Shown here: piece after piece, positions 10,855 through 22,800 of the stretch
How the letters are laid out: each line of letters starts with the position of its first letter
Position numbering within the stretch: position 1 is the stretch's first letter
NCBI GenBank assembly: GCA_038380435.1
Contig: JAWZYU010000009.1
Coordinates: forward strand, 61,099,901-61,163,900
DNA length: 64,000 nucleotides
Source of the DNA: Ryuthela nishihirai
Taxonomy: Eukaryota > Arthropoda > Arachnida > Araneae > Heptathelidae
Direction of reading: 5' to 3'
Translations under genes and position numbers: made by a program
The notes under the pieces: model-generated
The model's database searches: none
Seen by the model: only the letters and a program-made list of their open reading frames with translations
What the model was told of the DNA's origin: nothing

Positions 10855-12141
10855 CAGGGATCGACATGACAGTAGGTTTTATTCAAAAGTAAGTGAATTT
10901 CTGTCTTAAGTTTTATCCTATACTGAAATTAAATACCAGATTAATTTCTTATACACCTGTTATTATTCAACATACTTTAATTTTCAATCAAATTTTCCAG
11001 GGGGCCTCTCTTGCCACCCCTGCAAACATCCATCTTTATAATATATTGCTTGGGGAAAACAAGCCAGCAAGTTGGAAAGATGATACGGTAATTTACTGTA
11101 ACATCATGCTCATATTCTTTACTATCATCGATAGTCAAAACATTCTGCTTATTATTTTACATTTCATAAATAAATGCAATAATTAGTTAGAATTACCCAT
11201 TTATTGTTTTATGAACTTACTTATTTTCGCATTATTATTTCTATAGTAGAATTTCAAAATTAAGGAAAGAGGGGAGAGCCGAAATACCTTTACCTTAGCT
11301 TCAGAGGACAGTAATAACTCCTTATTATTCACCCCCACTTTTATTTTGTTCTAGATCCGTTTGATATTTAATTTTTAATTCGACATTAATTCTATCCATT
11401 GAGATGTGAAGACGAAAATCTGATTATAGACATTGAAACCTTATCTCCTTATAGCTTGCTGAAATGGGAAGTACTGATGGTAATGCAAAAGAAAAATTAT
11501 TCCCTTCCATAGATACGTTTTTGTTACACTGTTGTCTTCAAAGGAGGTTTTTTCCTTACACAGCCATCCCCACTGTTTTCGATCAATAGCCGTTTTGTCA
11601 CGCTTACGAGGCCATATTGTCTCCAAGGGTGGAAGTCAATGACCTAAAGAACAGTTAATAGTTCTAATTAGGACATTTATTCACCTCTTTCAAATAGATA
11701 ATTTTTCCTGGTGTTACTAGCTCCCTAATAGCAAAGAAGGGGTATAAAAATGGATCATTCTTAGACTTCACAAATACATTTTCCGAAGATTTTATTGATA
11801 TTACTTCTACATATTTTTACTCCATGTTTTCATAATGCAATACATTCCGGAAATATTATTATAATCAAGTTACAACGATAATATTTTAGTATTGTGTTTA
11901 CAGTTTTGCCTCAAATATTTAAAAACAGAATTTTTTTACGAAAGCATATATGTGTAAGTGTTTGTATATGTTGTATGAGAAATAATAACAATCTCAAGAC
12001 CAATAACTCCAAATAATCTCGTGATCAAAAGACGTATCTTAGAGATCTGATATAATGAGATGGACTATAAAAATACTCTCATTTCTTTTTCTAAGATAAA
12101 ATGATCTTGTTTATAAGACTACAGCGTAGATCAAGCTAGTA
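10855..12141. other. AT-rich sequence, no gene recognised
   Basis: A 97-codon frame (10893-11186) and a 61-codon minus frame (11441-11626) occur here. Neither has motifs or neighbours that support a gene. No repeat family was recognised. Confidence 0.45.
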
Positions 12142-12355
12142 CAGTCGCTCAAAAAAGTATCTGAACACTATGGTTGATTACAGAATTCAGAAAAAATATC
12201 TGGCAACGATTGTTTTAGAAATTAGTCATCTGGCAACCTTCGTGTCACGTGACACGAAGGTTGCCAGATGACTAATTTCTAAAAAAATCAATGCCAGATA
12301 TTTTTTCTGAATTTTGCAATCAACCATAGTGTTCGGATACTTTTTTGAGCGACTG
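12142..12355. mobile_element. Palindromic MITE (PalM) copy 1, 214 bp
   Basis: Almost the whole element is one inverted repeat centred on cgtgtcacgtgacacg. The arms read cagtcgctcaaaaaagtat at the left and the complement, atacttttttgagcgactg, at the right. The element is flanked by TA on both sides (12140-12141, 12356-12357), the target duplication of Tc1/mariner elements. There is no coding capacity. Five more copies lie at 35862, 38119, 39304, 52439 and 53161. Confidence 0.9.
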
Positions 12356-12794
12356 TACCTTCCCGCTTTGGAAAAACTAAACAAGTAAATTATAATTCGA
12401 AAAAAAAAAACCAAACAAACTGAAAATAGTAAATTAACGCTTTGGGAAAAATGAAACTATTACTTGGAAAAAACATTAACTTTGCACACTTAAAGACATA
12501 TAATGGTGGATTTACTTAGAGAAATATGAGACATACGACTGGAAAGTTTCAGAGACAAAAATACTTAAATCTTGTTAAAGTTTCACAAACATAGAAATAA
12601 AATAAGAACTATAACTAAAATATTAAATCAATCTGCAAATATACATATTTTTTAAATTTCATTACGGATTATCTTTACTTCCTCTCGATGTATTCTGAAA
12701 ATGTTTGAGCTCAATGCAAACTGATAATCAAGTAAGTAAAAGTCTATGTGAAAAAAAAAATTAACAGGTTAGAAAATGAAATTATAAACGGCCT
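12356..12794. other. AT-rich sequence, nothing recognised
   Basis: No supported feature. Poly-A tracts occur near 12400 and 12750. Confidence 0.5.
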
Positions 12795-12910
12795 ACAGGT
12801 CTAAAAAATGGTGGGCAGACCTAGGATGCTCTGGACAGACAATGTCATCCAGGACCATGTTAGAATTGGTCTGTAGTGGTGACAAAATGCGGTTTATGGA
12901 GGCAAGACAC
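12795..12910 (+). pseudogene. RTE-like LINE 3' fragment
   Basis: The sequence gggcagacctaggatgctct, then gacagacaatgtcatcca and tgttagaattggt, aligns with codons near the C-terminus of the RTE ORF (30810-30905). It encodes the remnant GRPRMLWTDNVIQDHVRIGL. Stops follow at once (tagtggtgac). This is a dead fragment of the same or a sister element. Confidence 0.85.
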
Positions 12911-14439
12911 TGGATTTCCACTGCAGTATAACATTTTCCTCTCCGTTTCAGATGTCTTCAAAAAACGTCTTGAAGAATGCATGAAATATGCACAAGTAAT
13001 TTTTGCCTGCATTACACTTACTAGAAATCTTAGGAGGGCATGGTAAAAGCATCTATAAATATAATATTCTCACGTATAAATATAACATAGTATCAAATAT
13101 GTATGTAAATCTTGATCCAGGGGAGAGAACCTAGAATTTTAGTAAACGGAGAGGAGGCGAAAACGGAAAAAATAGACCAAACATATATATTACTCGTATT
13201 TTTTTTAAAAACTTGATAAAAACTACTAAAATGAGAAGAGAAAATATTATACCGAAACAGCATTCCGATTCGTTGTGGCTTGATTCCCCACCCCCGTCTT
13301 TCACACGGGTCTCATATATGCATTAATTTAACTAAGCATCCTTAAAGCGCATAAATAATCAAAGTTGCGTGCCATTAACAGATACTGAAATATATTCATA
13401 TATTCCTCTGTTACTAAATAAAATGCAATGAAACAATTATAAAACAGAAAAAAAAATGAAATGTAGCGAAAGAGAATGATATTAATGAAATGTGACAAAA
13501 GACTCAATATCAGAATACTCATTAAGTTTGCTTTCATTGAAACATTCACGTAGACTGTTACTATACAGAAGCTAACCTAAAATGGCAATACTATGGGAAA
13601 ACTGAATGGTGTAACTTACTTGCCTAAATGCGACATTTACCATTTCGAAGGAAGGTCAAAAAACATTTTACCTACTTCTAACGAAAGAAGGATCTTAACT
13701 AAACTCATTTTTAATGTTATCGTAAATTTTAAGGATGGAGAAAGTGCATCATTTGCCCCTGCACTTAGCGGTGCTCGTGTAGAGACAATAATTAAGGCAA
13801 ATAATTCTTGTATCAGTCTCATTTTCTACCTAACTCGCTAACGTAATTCATTTGCCTATTTTTTTTCAGCATTTACTCCCTATATTTTCGCTTCACGGAT
13901 TCTAAACTTTAACTCCAAATTCCAAAGAAAATATACTATTTAAATAATTGCACTAAATATTTTTTAAGCGAGATGTTCAATATCACGCATTTAAGCATTT
14001 CTCCAGAAGGAAATTCTTTAGCAGCTATATTCAAAAATAGGTTCAGCGGAGCGCAAAGGAATTCTCGCTTGTCGTTACCATGACAACATTTTTAATTGTT
14101 GCAACAAGTAGAAAGCTATATAAACATCATTGCTAATTTTTTATTCTTAACAATAAAAACGCACATCGTTATCTTTATTGATCTTATAAACAATCGATAT
14201 ACAATCGATTACAACAGCTCAAAATAGGGCATTTATATATTATTTTCAGTATATTATATATATATTAAAATACTAATTTAGTAAAATTTTGAAAATATCT
14301 GTCAAATTTTAATGGAATTCGTAAAAGATTTATGCAAAAATCATTTGTTTCCTGTAAGCCGTTTTCGAGATTTGTAGGTTTGTACCACAAACTTAGACAT
14401 TGACAGAAATTAATATATGAATAACTCTCTAGAACGCTC
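12911..14439. other. AT-rich sequence, no gene recognised
   Basis: Frames of 60-82 codons near 13328-13841 have no recognisable domain. The phrase cttgaagaatgcatgaaata followed by tgcacaag at 12972-13000 resembles aacgcatgagatatgcacaa at 59882-59901, hinting at a shared degenerate repeat. Confidence 0.45.
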
Positions 14440-14905
14440 AAAATCTATATATAATAGAGAGTTTGTTTATCTGTACATCTGTGTGTTTGTTTGTTCGACA
14501 TCTCCTCCTATATGATCAGAGGTAGGACCATCCAGCTTCGTCTAAAGCTTCATCTCACCGTAAGTTAATGCAATGTAAAATTTTTGACTCCAGAAAATTA
14601 GGCCCTCTCTTGGCGCATCGATAACGTACTACTTCATTCATAACTTACGAATATCCATCATAATGTAGGTGATGGTAGCGCCCCCAAAATATCGAATGCT
14701 TGCGGAGGTTCAATTCCGATTCACCGCAGCCCAGAACCTGATCTCTATACCCTACGTATCTAGAACAAAGTGAATCCGCCACACCAAATTCGGGACCAAT
14801 CGGCCGAATACCTACGGAATTACTGAGAGCCGAAAACGTCCGCCACCAGTGACGTCAACCCCGACGTGAACGAGTGTCCACGCACCCGTTAGGAATTCGC
14901 CTGCT
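14440..14905 (+). repeat. Dispersed repeat starting with a (ta)-rich / tgtttgtttgtt motif
   Basis: The segment begins aaaatctatatataataga, then gagtttgtttatctgtacatctg and gacatctcctcctat. It continues with more G/C than its flanks through gaatccgccacaccaa and accaatcggccgaatacc. Part of it recurs at about 600-705. It has no coding frame. The internal tcgaatgcttgcggaggttc is conserved-looking but unplaced. Confidence 0.45.
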
Positions 14906-15505
14906 ACTCTGAATCATTATATCGAGGCAGAGACTGCGCCGGGGAAGTCTGCTGGTATCAATAAAATCCAAAACATAACGGTCAAAATCATCCAAGTCCA
15001 CTCTCTTATTTCAAATTATGATATGGAAGCTACCAGAGTGAAATAGGTTGGTTAAATACTTTTTAATTGTTCTAGTTTTTCCGCAAGAGCATTACGTTTT
15101 CTACTCGTATGTCTCGTAATGCGTGTAAATGCACTGTCGTAGAAAGCATTTTAACTGTTTTTATGAAAGTGGAACTCCATGCCGATTGATTGGCTCTTGC
15201 CAGACTTTACAACGAATCAAGCGTCGTAGCCATTGAGAAAACATTACAGAGCAAATGACAGTAGAAGAGTTTGCTGATATAGTTTAGATCAAATATTTTT
15301 TTTATATAAATTTTTGCGAAACCGTAATAAAGGTGTCCATCAGATAACGAGGAGTGATAAAAATGTCGGTTGTCCTTCACTTTCAAAGTAGAGATGTCTG
15401 AAGATGGAGCAAATATCTTGCAAATAAGTAGGAATAGAAGAAATCGGAAATGGAAAGCAAATAGGAAATGGTATGGGGGAAATTAAGAATATTGATCTTC
15501 AAGGT
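14906..15505. other. Anonymous sequence
   Basis: No coding or repeat feature could be supported. Confidence 0.45.
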
Positions 15506-15773
15506 CAGGTCTGCATCTATGGCAGGGGGGTAGGGGCAAGGGGAAATACCACTCCCCCTCCCCTTAGGAATGCCAGTAAGGGTAATAGAAGACAAAAAAT
15601 ATTAGACTTCTGCATAATTCACGCATTTTTTCAAGGAATTTTTAAAAACTTCTAAAACGAAGAGAGAATGTTACATGGCAATGAAAATCCAGTCTCCCCC
15701 ACCTTTTACTTTTTTCTGGTTCGATGCCATCGCCCCCCCCCCCCCCACTAATTATTTTCCAGATCCAGGCCTG
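15506..15773. mobile_element. hAT-type MITE, 268 bp, with 8-bp target duplication
   Basis: The left end caggtctgcatcta is an imperfect inverted match to the right end, whose complement reads caggcctggatctg. The flanking octamers are ttcaaggt (15498-15505) and ttcaagat (15774-15781), which match at 7 of 8. A G-rich tract near the left end (ggcaggggggtaggggc) and a poly-C run near the right end are also roughly inverted. Internally it has no coding capacity. Boundary confidence rests mainly on the duplicated octamer. Confidence 0.75.
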
Positions 15774-16252
15774 TTCAAGATCATCCGTCCACTCTTTTGT
15801 GCTACGACTGACAGGAAAAAATCTCTAAAATAAAATTTGTAGACTGCCAAAATATTAACGTAACAACACCAAAAATTTAATATAACAATTCAGTAAATTT
15901 CCCACCCTACACACTGAGCGGGTAAAATGAATAGTACCCTCAATGCTATGTCAATGAAGGGACATATTGGAAGCCTCGTAACAGTGAAAATATGAGTTGT
16001 GAGTAAAAGACTATTAAGGGATAAAATTTATAGATTTCAATGAGATAGTCTCATAATAAATCTCATCTTGTTTAAGAATAAAAAGAAGTATGAGAGACAG
16101 TAGTTGATAAATGCTGCAAGGAACACCAGCATAGCTTTCTCTGTAGTAGTATAAATTATTGCTGATGACAATCTTCACACGAACATATAGATGTGTTCCA
16201 TGGAATTTGTTTGCGTTTCACCATAACATCATGTTAAATGCAAAATGGTATA
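15774..16252. other. Anonymous sequence
   Basis: No feature supported. Confidence 0.45.
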
Positions 16253-16684
16253 CAGAGTGTCCGTGAATTCATGGACCAAACTTGATGGGATGGTAGTACA
16301 CACCGAACCCACCAATATTCGTCATAGAATATGCGGCCGCAAACGCAGTGAGGAGTCAGAAATGAAGGACAGACACAGAGGTTTCCAGAGTGACATTTAT
16401 TGGAGATCATTACAACAAATGATCAAGCGTCCACCCACCAACGTTGATACAGGTGGCACAACGGCGGAGTAGTGATCGGCGTACCTGCTCGTATACACCA
16501 GGCTTCTCGACGCTGAGAATGCTGGGGTTTGGCCGATCCAGCACTTTTAAGCCGTGCCGCCGCGTGTGCGCTCCTTACCGGCATCGGGCTGCGGTTGCGG
16601 CCGCATATTCTATGACGAATATTGGTTGGTTCGGTGTATACTACCATCCCCTCACGTTTGGGCCATGAATTCAGGGACACCCTG
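16253..16684. mobile_element. TIR element, 432 bp, with 90-bp inverted repeats
   Basis: The first 90 bp (cagagtgtccgtgaattcat ...) and the last 90 bp (complement cagggtgtccctgaattcat ...) match closely, including tagaatatgcggccgcaa at the inner edge. The flanks are ta (16251-16252) and ca (16685-16686), consistent with a mutated TA target. The middle is GC-rich for this window. Read on the minus strand it gives CHLYQRWWVDA, which could be the last part of a transposase but is too short to assign. It is probably an internally deleted member of the IS630/Tc1/mariner group. Confidence 0.85.
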
Positions 16685-17863
16685 CATAGGACAGAACGTA
16701 TACTATTTTGTAGTGTAATGTCACACCATTAACTGGTGTAACTATTTTATTATTTTATTTCTTTTGGGAACCACCAGATTAAAAACTTTTATTTAGACAG
16801 TTGAAATTTTGATAAGGTGGAAATATACAATATATTTCAATAGAACGTAAACAAAATTTTAGTGAATTAGACACCGAATCCTAATGGGGGCTTGAAGTAT
16901 GACAACACTTCAAAATGTGTCTTTATACACTGATTTTCTTCTATGTTTCAAATCCCATAATTGAACTTTGCAATTTCAACCTGCTCTATGAAAAATTGCT
17001 TTACAAACGTACCAAACACATATTGAAAAATAAAACGTTTTCTTCAGTACGGTTAATAATCAAAATTCCAAAAACAACACATCTGAACATTGTGGTACTT
17101 ATTCAGTCATTTTCCCCTAGGCTCACAAAAAATGCCTCTGAATATACAAAACAAACCGACCTATAGCGGATACCAATATAAATGAGAGCCCTGAATTCCC
17201 TTCAAATACCGAATCGCATTATTATACTAAGAAAAATTCTAGAGCGTTTAATCACGAACAGCGATATGTGATGTCTTTTGAAAATGTCTCTTTGCTATAG
17301 CATGTTAATCAGTAATTCTTAATGACTTAGCAAGTTTTTTTATTCATGATCACTGTGAACGTTGCTCTTAACTGAATGGGACACGATGTAGGCAAGTAAA
17401 CGTAGGCGATAATGGATAATCCTTCTTCTACTGACAGATCGCCTCTACGAGACTAGGCATCTGCTCCACATGGGAGTTCCATGTTTACTCTTGAATAGAT
17501 TCTTGTGCTTCTTTTCAGTACTCTTCATGCGACGTGTTTTTTATTTTAGTTTTTATACAGCAATGTCAGATTTGCGCTCTAAGAAAATAATAGTTACAAT
17601 TTTTTTCCGTGTTAAATGTGATTCCGGGATAAGCATTTTTTAAGCACATTAAAATTGTAAATCATTTCGGATATCTACTTTTTTTACCAGCTTTTTACGA
17701 TGGGGCTCTGGCATTCAGGGACATTTTGCTAGGATCGTAAAACTTTCAAAGTACAATGCTAATATTTCCATGCTTTACACGATGGATTGAACTTGGAATT
17801 TTTCTACTAAAGTCTACACCAAGATCAGACATTCCGTAAAGTTTAGGCTGAAAAACAGAAAAT
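16685..17863. other. AT-rich sequence, no gene recognised
   Basis: An 83-codon frame (16915-17166) has no supporting motif. No repeat recognised. Confidence 0.45.
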
Positions 17864-18132
17864 CAGTGGTGGGCGTATTTTCTTATTTCTGGGCCAGAAG
17901 AGATGCTCAATATTATCAAACGGACCGAAACGTAATTACCCTACCGTAAAAACTTAATATATAAAACAATTTTATTTTATTTATATATTTACTTATTTTG
18001 TTATTTGAATCAGGCTAAAAATACATGAATTTAATTTAATGCACACTAAGTATTTATTAATGGGAATATAAGTTCTAAAATTTTAAGTTAGTAATCCGGG
18101 CCGGATTAAACACCATTTACAGCCCATCACTG
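17864..18132. mobile_element. hAT-type MITE, 269 bp, with 8-bp target duplication
   Basis: The left end is cagtggtgggc. The right end, gcccatcactg, is its complement with one mismatch. The flanks are cagaaaat (17856-17863) and cagaagat (18133-18140), which match at 7 of 8. The interior is AT-rich and non-coding. Ends and duplication length both point to hAT. Confidence 0.85.
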
Positions 18133-18469
18133 CAGAAGATCGATACATTACATTTACACTCAACTGTTATTTAAACGCATAAAATAATCATTCGGTAATT
18201 TCCCCCGAAGTAAATTAGTGGAGAATCAGTTCTATTTCATAACCCTCAGAGTGTGAGGGATTTTTTAAATAAAAACTTTACTTTAGAATATCATTCTGAA
18301 AGTTATTTGAAATGAATATTTCAGGAATATACACAGAAATATTTCCTTTCATATTGAACAGTGAATGGTCGGCGATGATTTTGTTCTTAATTGGTCGATT
18401 CGTCGGTAATATACTGACCGAGACTTGTTGCAGTTGTCTAGGTAGACGCATATCCCTCGTCCAATATGC

Positions 18470-18700
18470 TACATTTTTACGCTTGACACATCTTGCAGTT
18501 ATTGGTAGCCGTTCCTTACATGGCAAAACAGCAACATTATGGACACTGGACTAATGCGTGCGTTGTAAGTGAAGATTGTCTCAGATGATATTGTGAATTG
18601 ACCGGGACACCTTTGTGGCTTTGGCGACCGTACCCTGTGTCGCAGGTTTCGACCAGTGACCATTGTGCAGACCTTATTAATAATATCTGGTGTGCGACTG
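18470..18700 (-). pseudogene. Possible Tc1-type transposase fragment
   Basis: On the minus strand a piece reads PCKERLPITARCVKR, similar in pattern to the stretch before the first catalytic Asp in many Tc1 transposases (...KPLLTARHVKARLEFA...). The upstream minus-strand sequence to about 18700 could be the second helix-turn-helix region. Nothing of the DDE core is left, so the call rests on a short match. Confidence 0.35.
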
Positions 18701-18839
18701 TGAGCTCTTAGCTATTTTAACATACCTGTACCGCTTCCGGATTTCTGTCCCATATCCGCTGCTTCAAAACACAGATGCCCTTTCAAAAAATGCTAAATCT
18801 ATGAGAAATGCTAATTATAATTATCTAATGACGAATGCT

Positions 18840-18878
18840 AATTATAAAGATGTCCAAGTTTTGGACATCTTTATAATT
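18840..18878. repeat. Perfect hairpin, 18-bp arms, 3-nt loop
   Basis: aattataaagatgtccaa (18840-18857), loop gtt, then the exact complement ttggacatctttataatt (18861-18878). The left arm overlaps a direct duplication of aatgctaattata just upstream. Confidence 0.95.
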
Positions 18879-19208
18879 TGTGACTCAGAATACTGAGCGT
18901 CGGAAAGCACAACGATATACCCTTCTCAAAACCAGTCGCTCCTCGTTGGCATATTGCACGGCTGATACTCAGAAAATGGTATGCGTACAACTATTGAGCT
19001 ACATACACCGTCGCCAAAATTTCTTCGTCGTGGGTTACATATCATCAAGGTACATTTGCATATGAAATCAAGGTCATGTAGCGTAATCAACCTCATAACA
19101 AACCCCATAGAGGAGATCTGTGAAGAAAGCAAAACCACAGCAGAAGGGAAACACAAGTAAAGAAACATCTATGCTTTATCCGGAGCTATATATTTTCAAA
19201 AGAATATA

Positions 19209-19927
19209 CAGGATGTTTGTTAAAGCTGTAGTCAAACTTCTACTACACATTTTTATGAAAATATTTCCTATGAACATTGGGCTAAAAACGCTTCCCTTCT
19301 GAGTTATAGCACATTTTGAGAGTACAAGCAAGAAAGCCTGTGTATTTAATTGGTTTTTATTCCATTTATTACAACAAACTGTAAGCTATCGACGAGAACA
19401 ATTATGTAAGTCTACATCAGAGCAATGTTTCGAAATGGCATCCCTGAGCAGCAATATACACCTCACAACTTCTTCTCATCGAATGTCAAACACGTTCGAA
19501 AAGTCCCGGAGTCTCCTGAATTCTTTGACAATCATCCACGATTCTTTCATGGAGAGCTGGTGTATATAAGAACCAGGGTAGCGTTAATATCAGTTTAACG
19601 TGTCGCCATAAGAAGACATCCAATGGATTCAAACCTGGAGAGTGTGGAGGACATGCAGTTGGTCCACCTCTACAAATCGAACAGACATGATATGTATGAT
19701 TGAGATCACCCAGGAGTAGTGATACTTTGTCTAACATTAGCATTCATCCACTACGTCAGACATGCAAAATATGTAAATTTACCTAGTATCGTAACTTTTA
19801 ACAGACTTCCTTACTTGCACTCTCAAAATGGGCTATAACGTAGAAGGAATTCCTGGAACTTCTTTCATGGCATTGCGCGGTAGAACACATTCCCAAAGTT
19901 TGACACAGACCTTTAGGAAACCCCCTG
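19209..19927 (-). mobile_element. Mariner/Tc1-superfamily element, internally deleted, 719 bp
   Basis: TA flanks lie at 19207-19208 and 19928-19929. The ends are cagg and cctg. Long imperfect terminal inverted repeats of about 130 bp run inward to gttatagcacattttgagag (19301-19320) on the left and the complement of 19816-19835 on the right. The interior keeps only the C-terminal part of a transposase on the minus strand. A complete relative should be substantially longer, so most of the coding region was lost. Confidence 0.85.
19388..19743 (-). pseudogene. Transposase C-terminal remnant
   Basis: The minus-strand frame reads RGGPTACPPHSPGLNPLDVF then LWRHVKLIL ... ALHERIVDDCQRIQETPGLF then ERV. 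The motif PPxSPDLNPLDFFLWGHLK, seen here with Gly at the Asp position of SPDL, is the conserved third-acid block of an IS630/mariner-type transposase family common in arthropods. The trailing ERV...C...GGHFE region decays at 19440-19480. The earlier catalytic residues are missing. Confidence 0.8.
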
Positions 19928-20600
19928 TATATACAGAATAGGGGCATTGTAGACTAGTTCTGCCACACTCTGCCAGAACTCATTATCACCTTTGAAATTC
20001 GGATTATCCCTGCAAAAACTTCATTATCTAAGAATAAATATTTAAAAATAACTCTGGAATTTTTTTATGCATATCCATTATATATACACATTACTTTCAC
20101 TTAAGCGCATAGTACTACGATTTTAATGCGAGTTCTCCCCTATAAATCACTTCACCCTACTACAATTACAGATATGTCTTGCAGGAAACTTCAGTGATGT
20201 TTAGTAAGTTAATAACATGCAATTCCGTTTAGAATAACATAACTAAGTCTTCCGTTATGCGTACTGAACAAGAAAAGAAGAAACATCTGATATAATTCGA
20301 ATTAGTGCAAGAAATGCATCCGACAAAACTTTCCCAGTTTTCCTGCTATTAAATTCATTTATTCCGTCTTCTTTCCAAGATTGAGAAATTTCGTTGATAA
20401 CCACCCAAATCATACTCTAATTACCATTTTCTTCCCTGTATGCCAGCAACGCCACTGTGCAACACGCAAACAATTCCGAATTTATACCGCACGAGCTCTG
20501 CAGATATCAATACAGAAGCACGTACAGCTCTAAATATTATTCACCTGCCATACGAATCTATCATTCCATTAAACCAGTTTAATAAACATTTGCGTCATAA
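19928..20600. other. Anonymous sequence
   Basis: No feature supported. Confidence 0.45.
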
Positions 20601-20900
20601 TTAATTATTGTGGTTTTCACGCAGAAATTCGATACATTTAGAGTTAATTAAACGAAAGGATGGCTGTGAGAAATCAAAAGAAAACGGTAATAAATGTCTG
20701 GCGGTTGGTAACGCGACGAAATCGATGACGGAGGCGGTATTAATGACTGTCACGTCGGTCGCTATTAATATTCTGAGCCACTCGCTGCGGCGAGCACCTG
20801 CACTAGTTCCAGGCTTACAGTATAGATAGCGTTGGGCGTAACGACAGGACTCGGTTTCCTCGTTTGCATGTTCGTCAGAATTTTTCTACAGGTTAAACGA
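20600..20900. other. CpG-richer unique island
   Basis: In contrast to its surroundings this stretch has many CpG dinucleotides (acgcgacgaaatcgatgacg, cacgtcggtcgc, cgctgcggcgagc, gcgttgggcgtaacgac). It contains paired attaat sites around gactgtcacgtcggtcgct and no match to any repeat in the window. A 73-codon frame runs 20608-20829 without a recognisable domain. It could be a promoter, an enhancer or the first exon of a host gene that lies outside. It could also be an isolated piece of an unknown element. Function is not shown. Confidence 0.3.
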
Positions 20901-22272
20901 AAACAAAAAAAGTTTTAGTGTGGAGTTATAATAGCATTAATTATATCCTCACGTGAGAAAGGCCAACACCTTATTGTGTACGAAAATATTTGTGCTGCGC
21001 TGAAAGTCCAGAAACTGAATTAAAAAAAGTGCTTCTTTTCACCAAAACATAAAATGAGTTAAGAAACAAATGATATATTGATCAATTTTCAACTGATTTT
21101 TTTCCCTTACCGGAAACTTTGTTCTCCTTATCGATTTTGTTTCCTTAAAACTCTCTCAGCCATTGTTACGTGACATCAGGTGGTATGCTTCGTGCTGTAT
21201 GTCTTCCTAACTTGAGTTTCAAAGGTATGGGTCACAACGCATAATTTTTTCTTCTCTCAATCTCTCTAACCCTGGTGAAACAACGATATCGTTAGGAAGC
21301 ATAAGGTAAACAAAAATGTTATATTTGGGTGAAGCTTTACATTGTGGCTCTTTGTGAAGAGGGACATATTCCGAACACCAATGGCGTTCCAGAAATTTTC
21401 TATAGTAGGGTAGGTGGAAAGAGTTTTGACATGTTTCAGCCTGACTAAGTCTCTGTTTTTTCCAAGGGCTTACTTAGAAAATATATGCTATTGAAGCCCT
21501 AGAGGGGATATTATAACCTCCTCCCGCTGCCTGGGTGCGCCACAGCTGATCACGTTAAAAAAACGATAAAATACTTTAATTCCGATGCTTCTCAGAATTC
21601 CCTTAACATCCTCCCACTCTTCTTCATTGATAAGTTAGTTCAATACAGAGCAGTGAGTTTATTTATGTTCACATTTCGCCAACACGGGATTCGTTTTTAT
21701 GCACTCTTTGTAAAATATTCGATCCAACGACCACAGTCATTGTGAAATATGTAGTGGTCGTTTATCAACGATGTGATAAAGTATTAGACGTGAGAGATCT
21801 GAAAATAGTCATTCAAGTTGAGAAATCCTAAATCTCCTTTTTGAATAATGTCTTTGTTTTATATCCTTTTTTTGGATTTTTAAAGTGTTTCCTGTCAACA
21901 AGACATTACAGATTTTTACAGATTTTACAGGTTACAGATTTTTTAACGTTTTGTGGAATGGTCGTTGTTTGCAACAGCTGACACTTTTTCGTTTATTTCC
22001 ATTTACTTTCTTCCTTCATTAAATAACGACACCATTTTACAACTTGTTATTTGTCCATTGCGTACTTAATCATAAATTTGCGCTATCTCATAATAAGGGT
22101 CAGTTGCTTTGGAGTTTTTTCGTTGAGAAAACGAATGCTTGCACATGTTTCTAGTTTGGACATATTCAAAAGGTGCTGCCATTTTCAAGGTGCATATTCT
22201 ACGATTACAACTTAGACGAAAACTAGTAAGAACTGTGTTACTCCAATCCTTTTCTCCCAACTTTGAGATGTG
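20901..22272. other. Anonymous sequence
   Basis: No gene or repeat family recognised. A short inverted pair aacgaccac / gtggtcgtt lies at 21726-21761. Confidence 0.45.
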
Positions 22273-22655
22273 TTGGGAGTTGGCTTAGTCAGTAGCCCAC
22301 CATTCACGTAATCTGATGTTCCCAGATTCGAGTATCAACTGGGACAGAGTTGAGAATTCTCTCTGCTCATCCCCGTTTTGCCCTCGGTGAGAAAGGGAAC
22401 ACCGATGGACTTGGAACGACAATAGTTCTTCTGATGGACGTTATGCAAGTTACCCATGTACAGAATAACCCTAACGTGTGCAGCGTTAAAGAACACTCTG
22501 GTGGGACTTGATGGAGGTTTCAATCTGTCTCCTAGAAGCTATCCAGTGTATCCCCCTTCCACAACATTCTCTAAGCCCTTGGTTCCTTGAGACATGGTCA
22601 TTTAGCCCATTGTGTGAAATGAGTGATGCTCAATGGTAAAACAACCCAACCCAGC
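22273..22655 (+). mobile_element. SINE1, nearly full-length, diverged
   Basis: Head ggagttggcttagtcagtag, B box cccagattcgagtatcaact, body gtgagaaagggaacaccgat, cagcgttaaagaacactct and ctcctagaagctatccagt, 3' end ggtaaaacaacccaaccca. The order and spacing match the reference copy at 36496-36883. Confidence 0.85.
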
Positions 22656-22800
22656 CCAACTCTGATACCAAGAGGTATGTGAAATCTCACTCTGAGACCA
22701 AGGAATATGTGAAGTCCCACTCTGAGATCAGGATTACGTGGTCTCACTCTGAGATCAGGGATTACGTGGTCTCACTCGGAGATCAAGAGGTACATGCAAG
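22656..22800 (+). repeat. Tandem repeat, 28-37 bp unit, about 4 copies
   Basis: Units follow ctcactctgagatcagggat then tacgtggt, with an older longer variant (accaagaggtatgtgaaat). The array begins directly at the SINE1 3' end, so it may have grown from the SINE target or tail. Confidence 0.8.

Noticed and set aside
13593..13841. 82-codon frame as a small host gene
   Set aside because: No recognisable domain, a minus-strand frame of similar length overlaps it, and the length is expected by chance.
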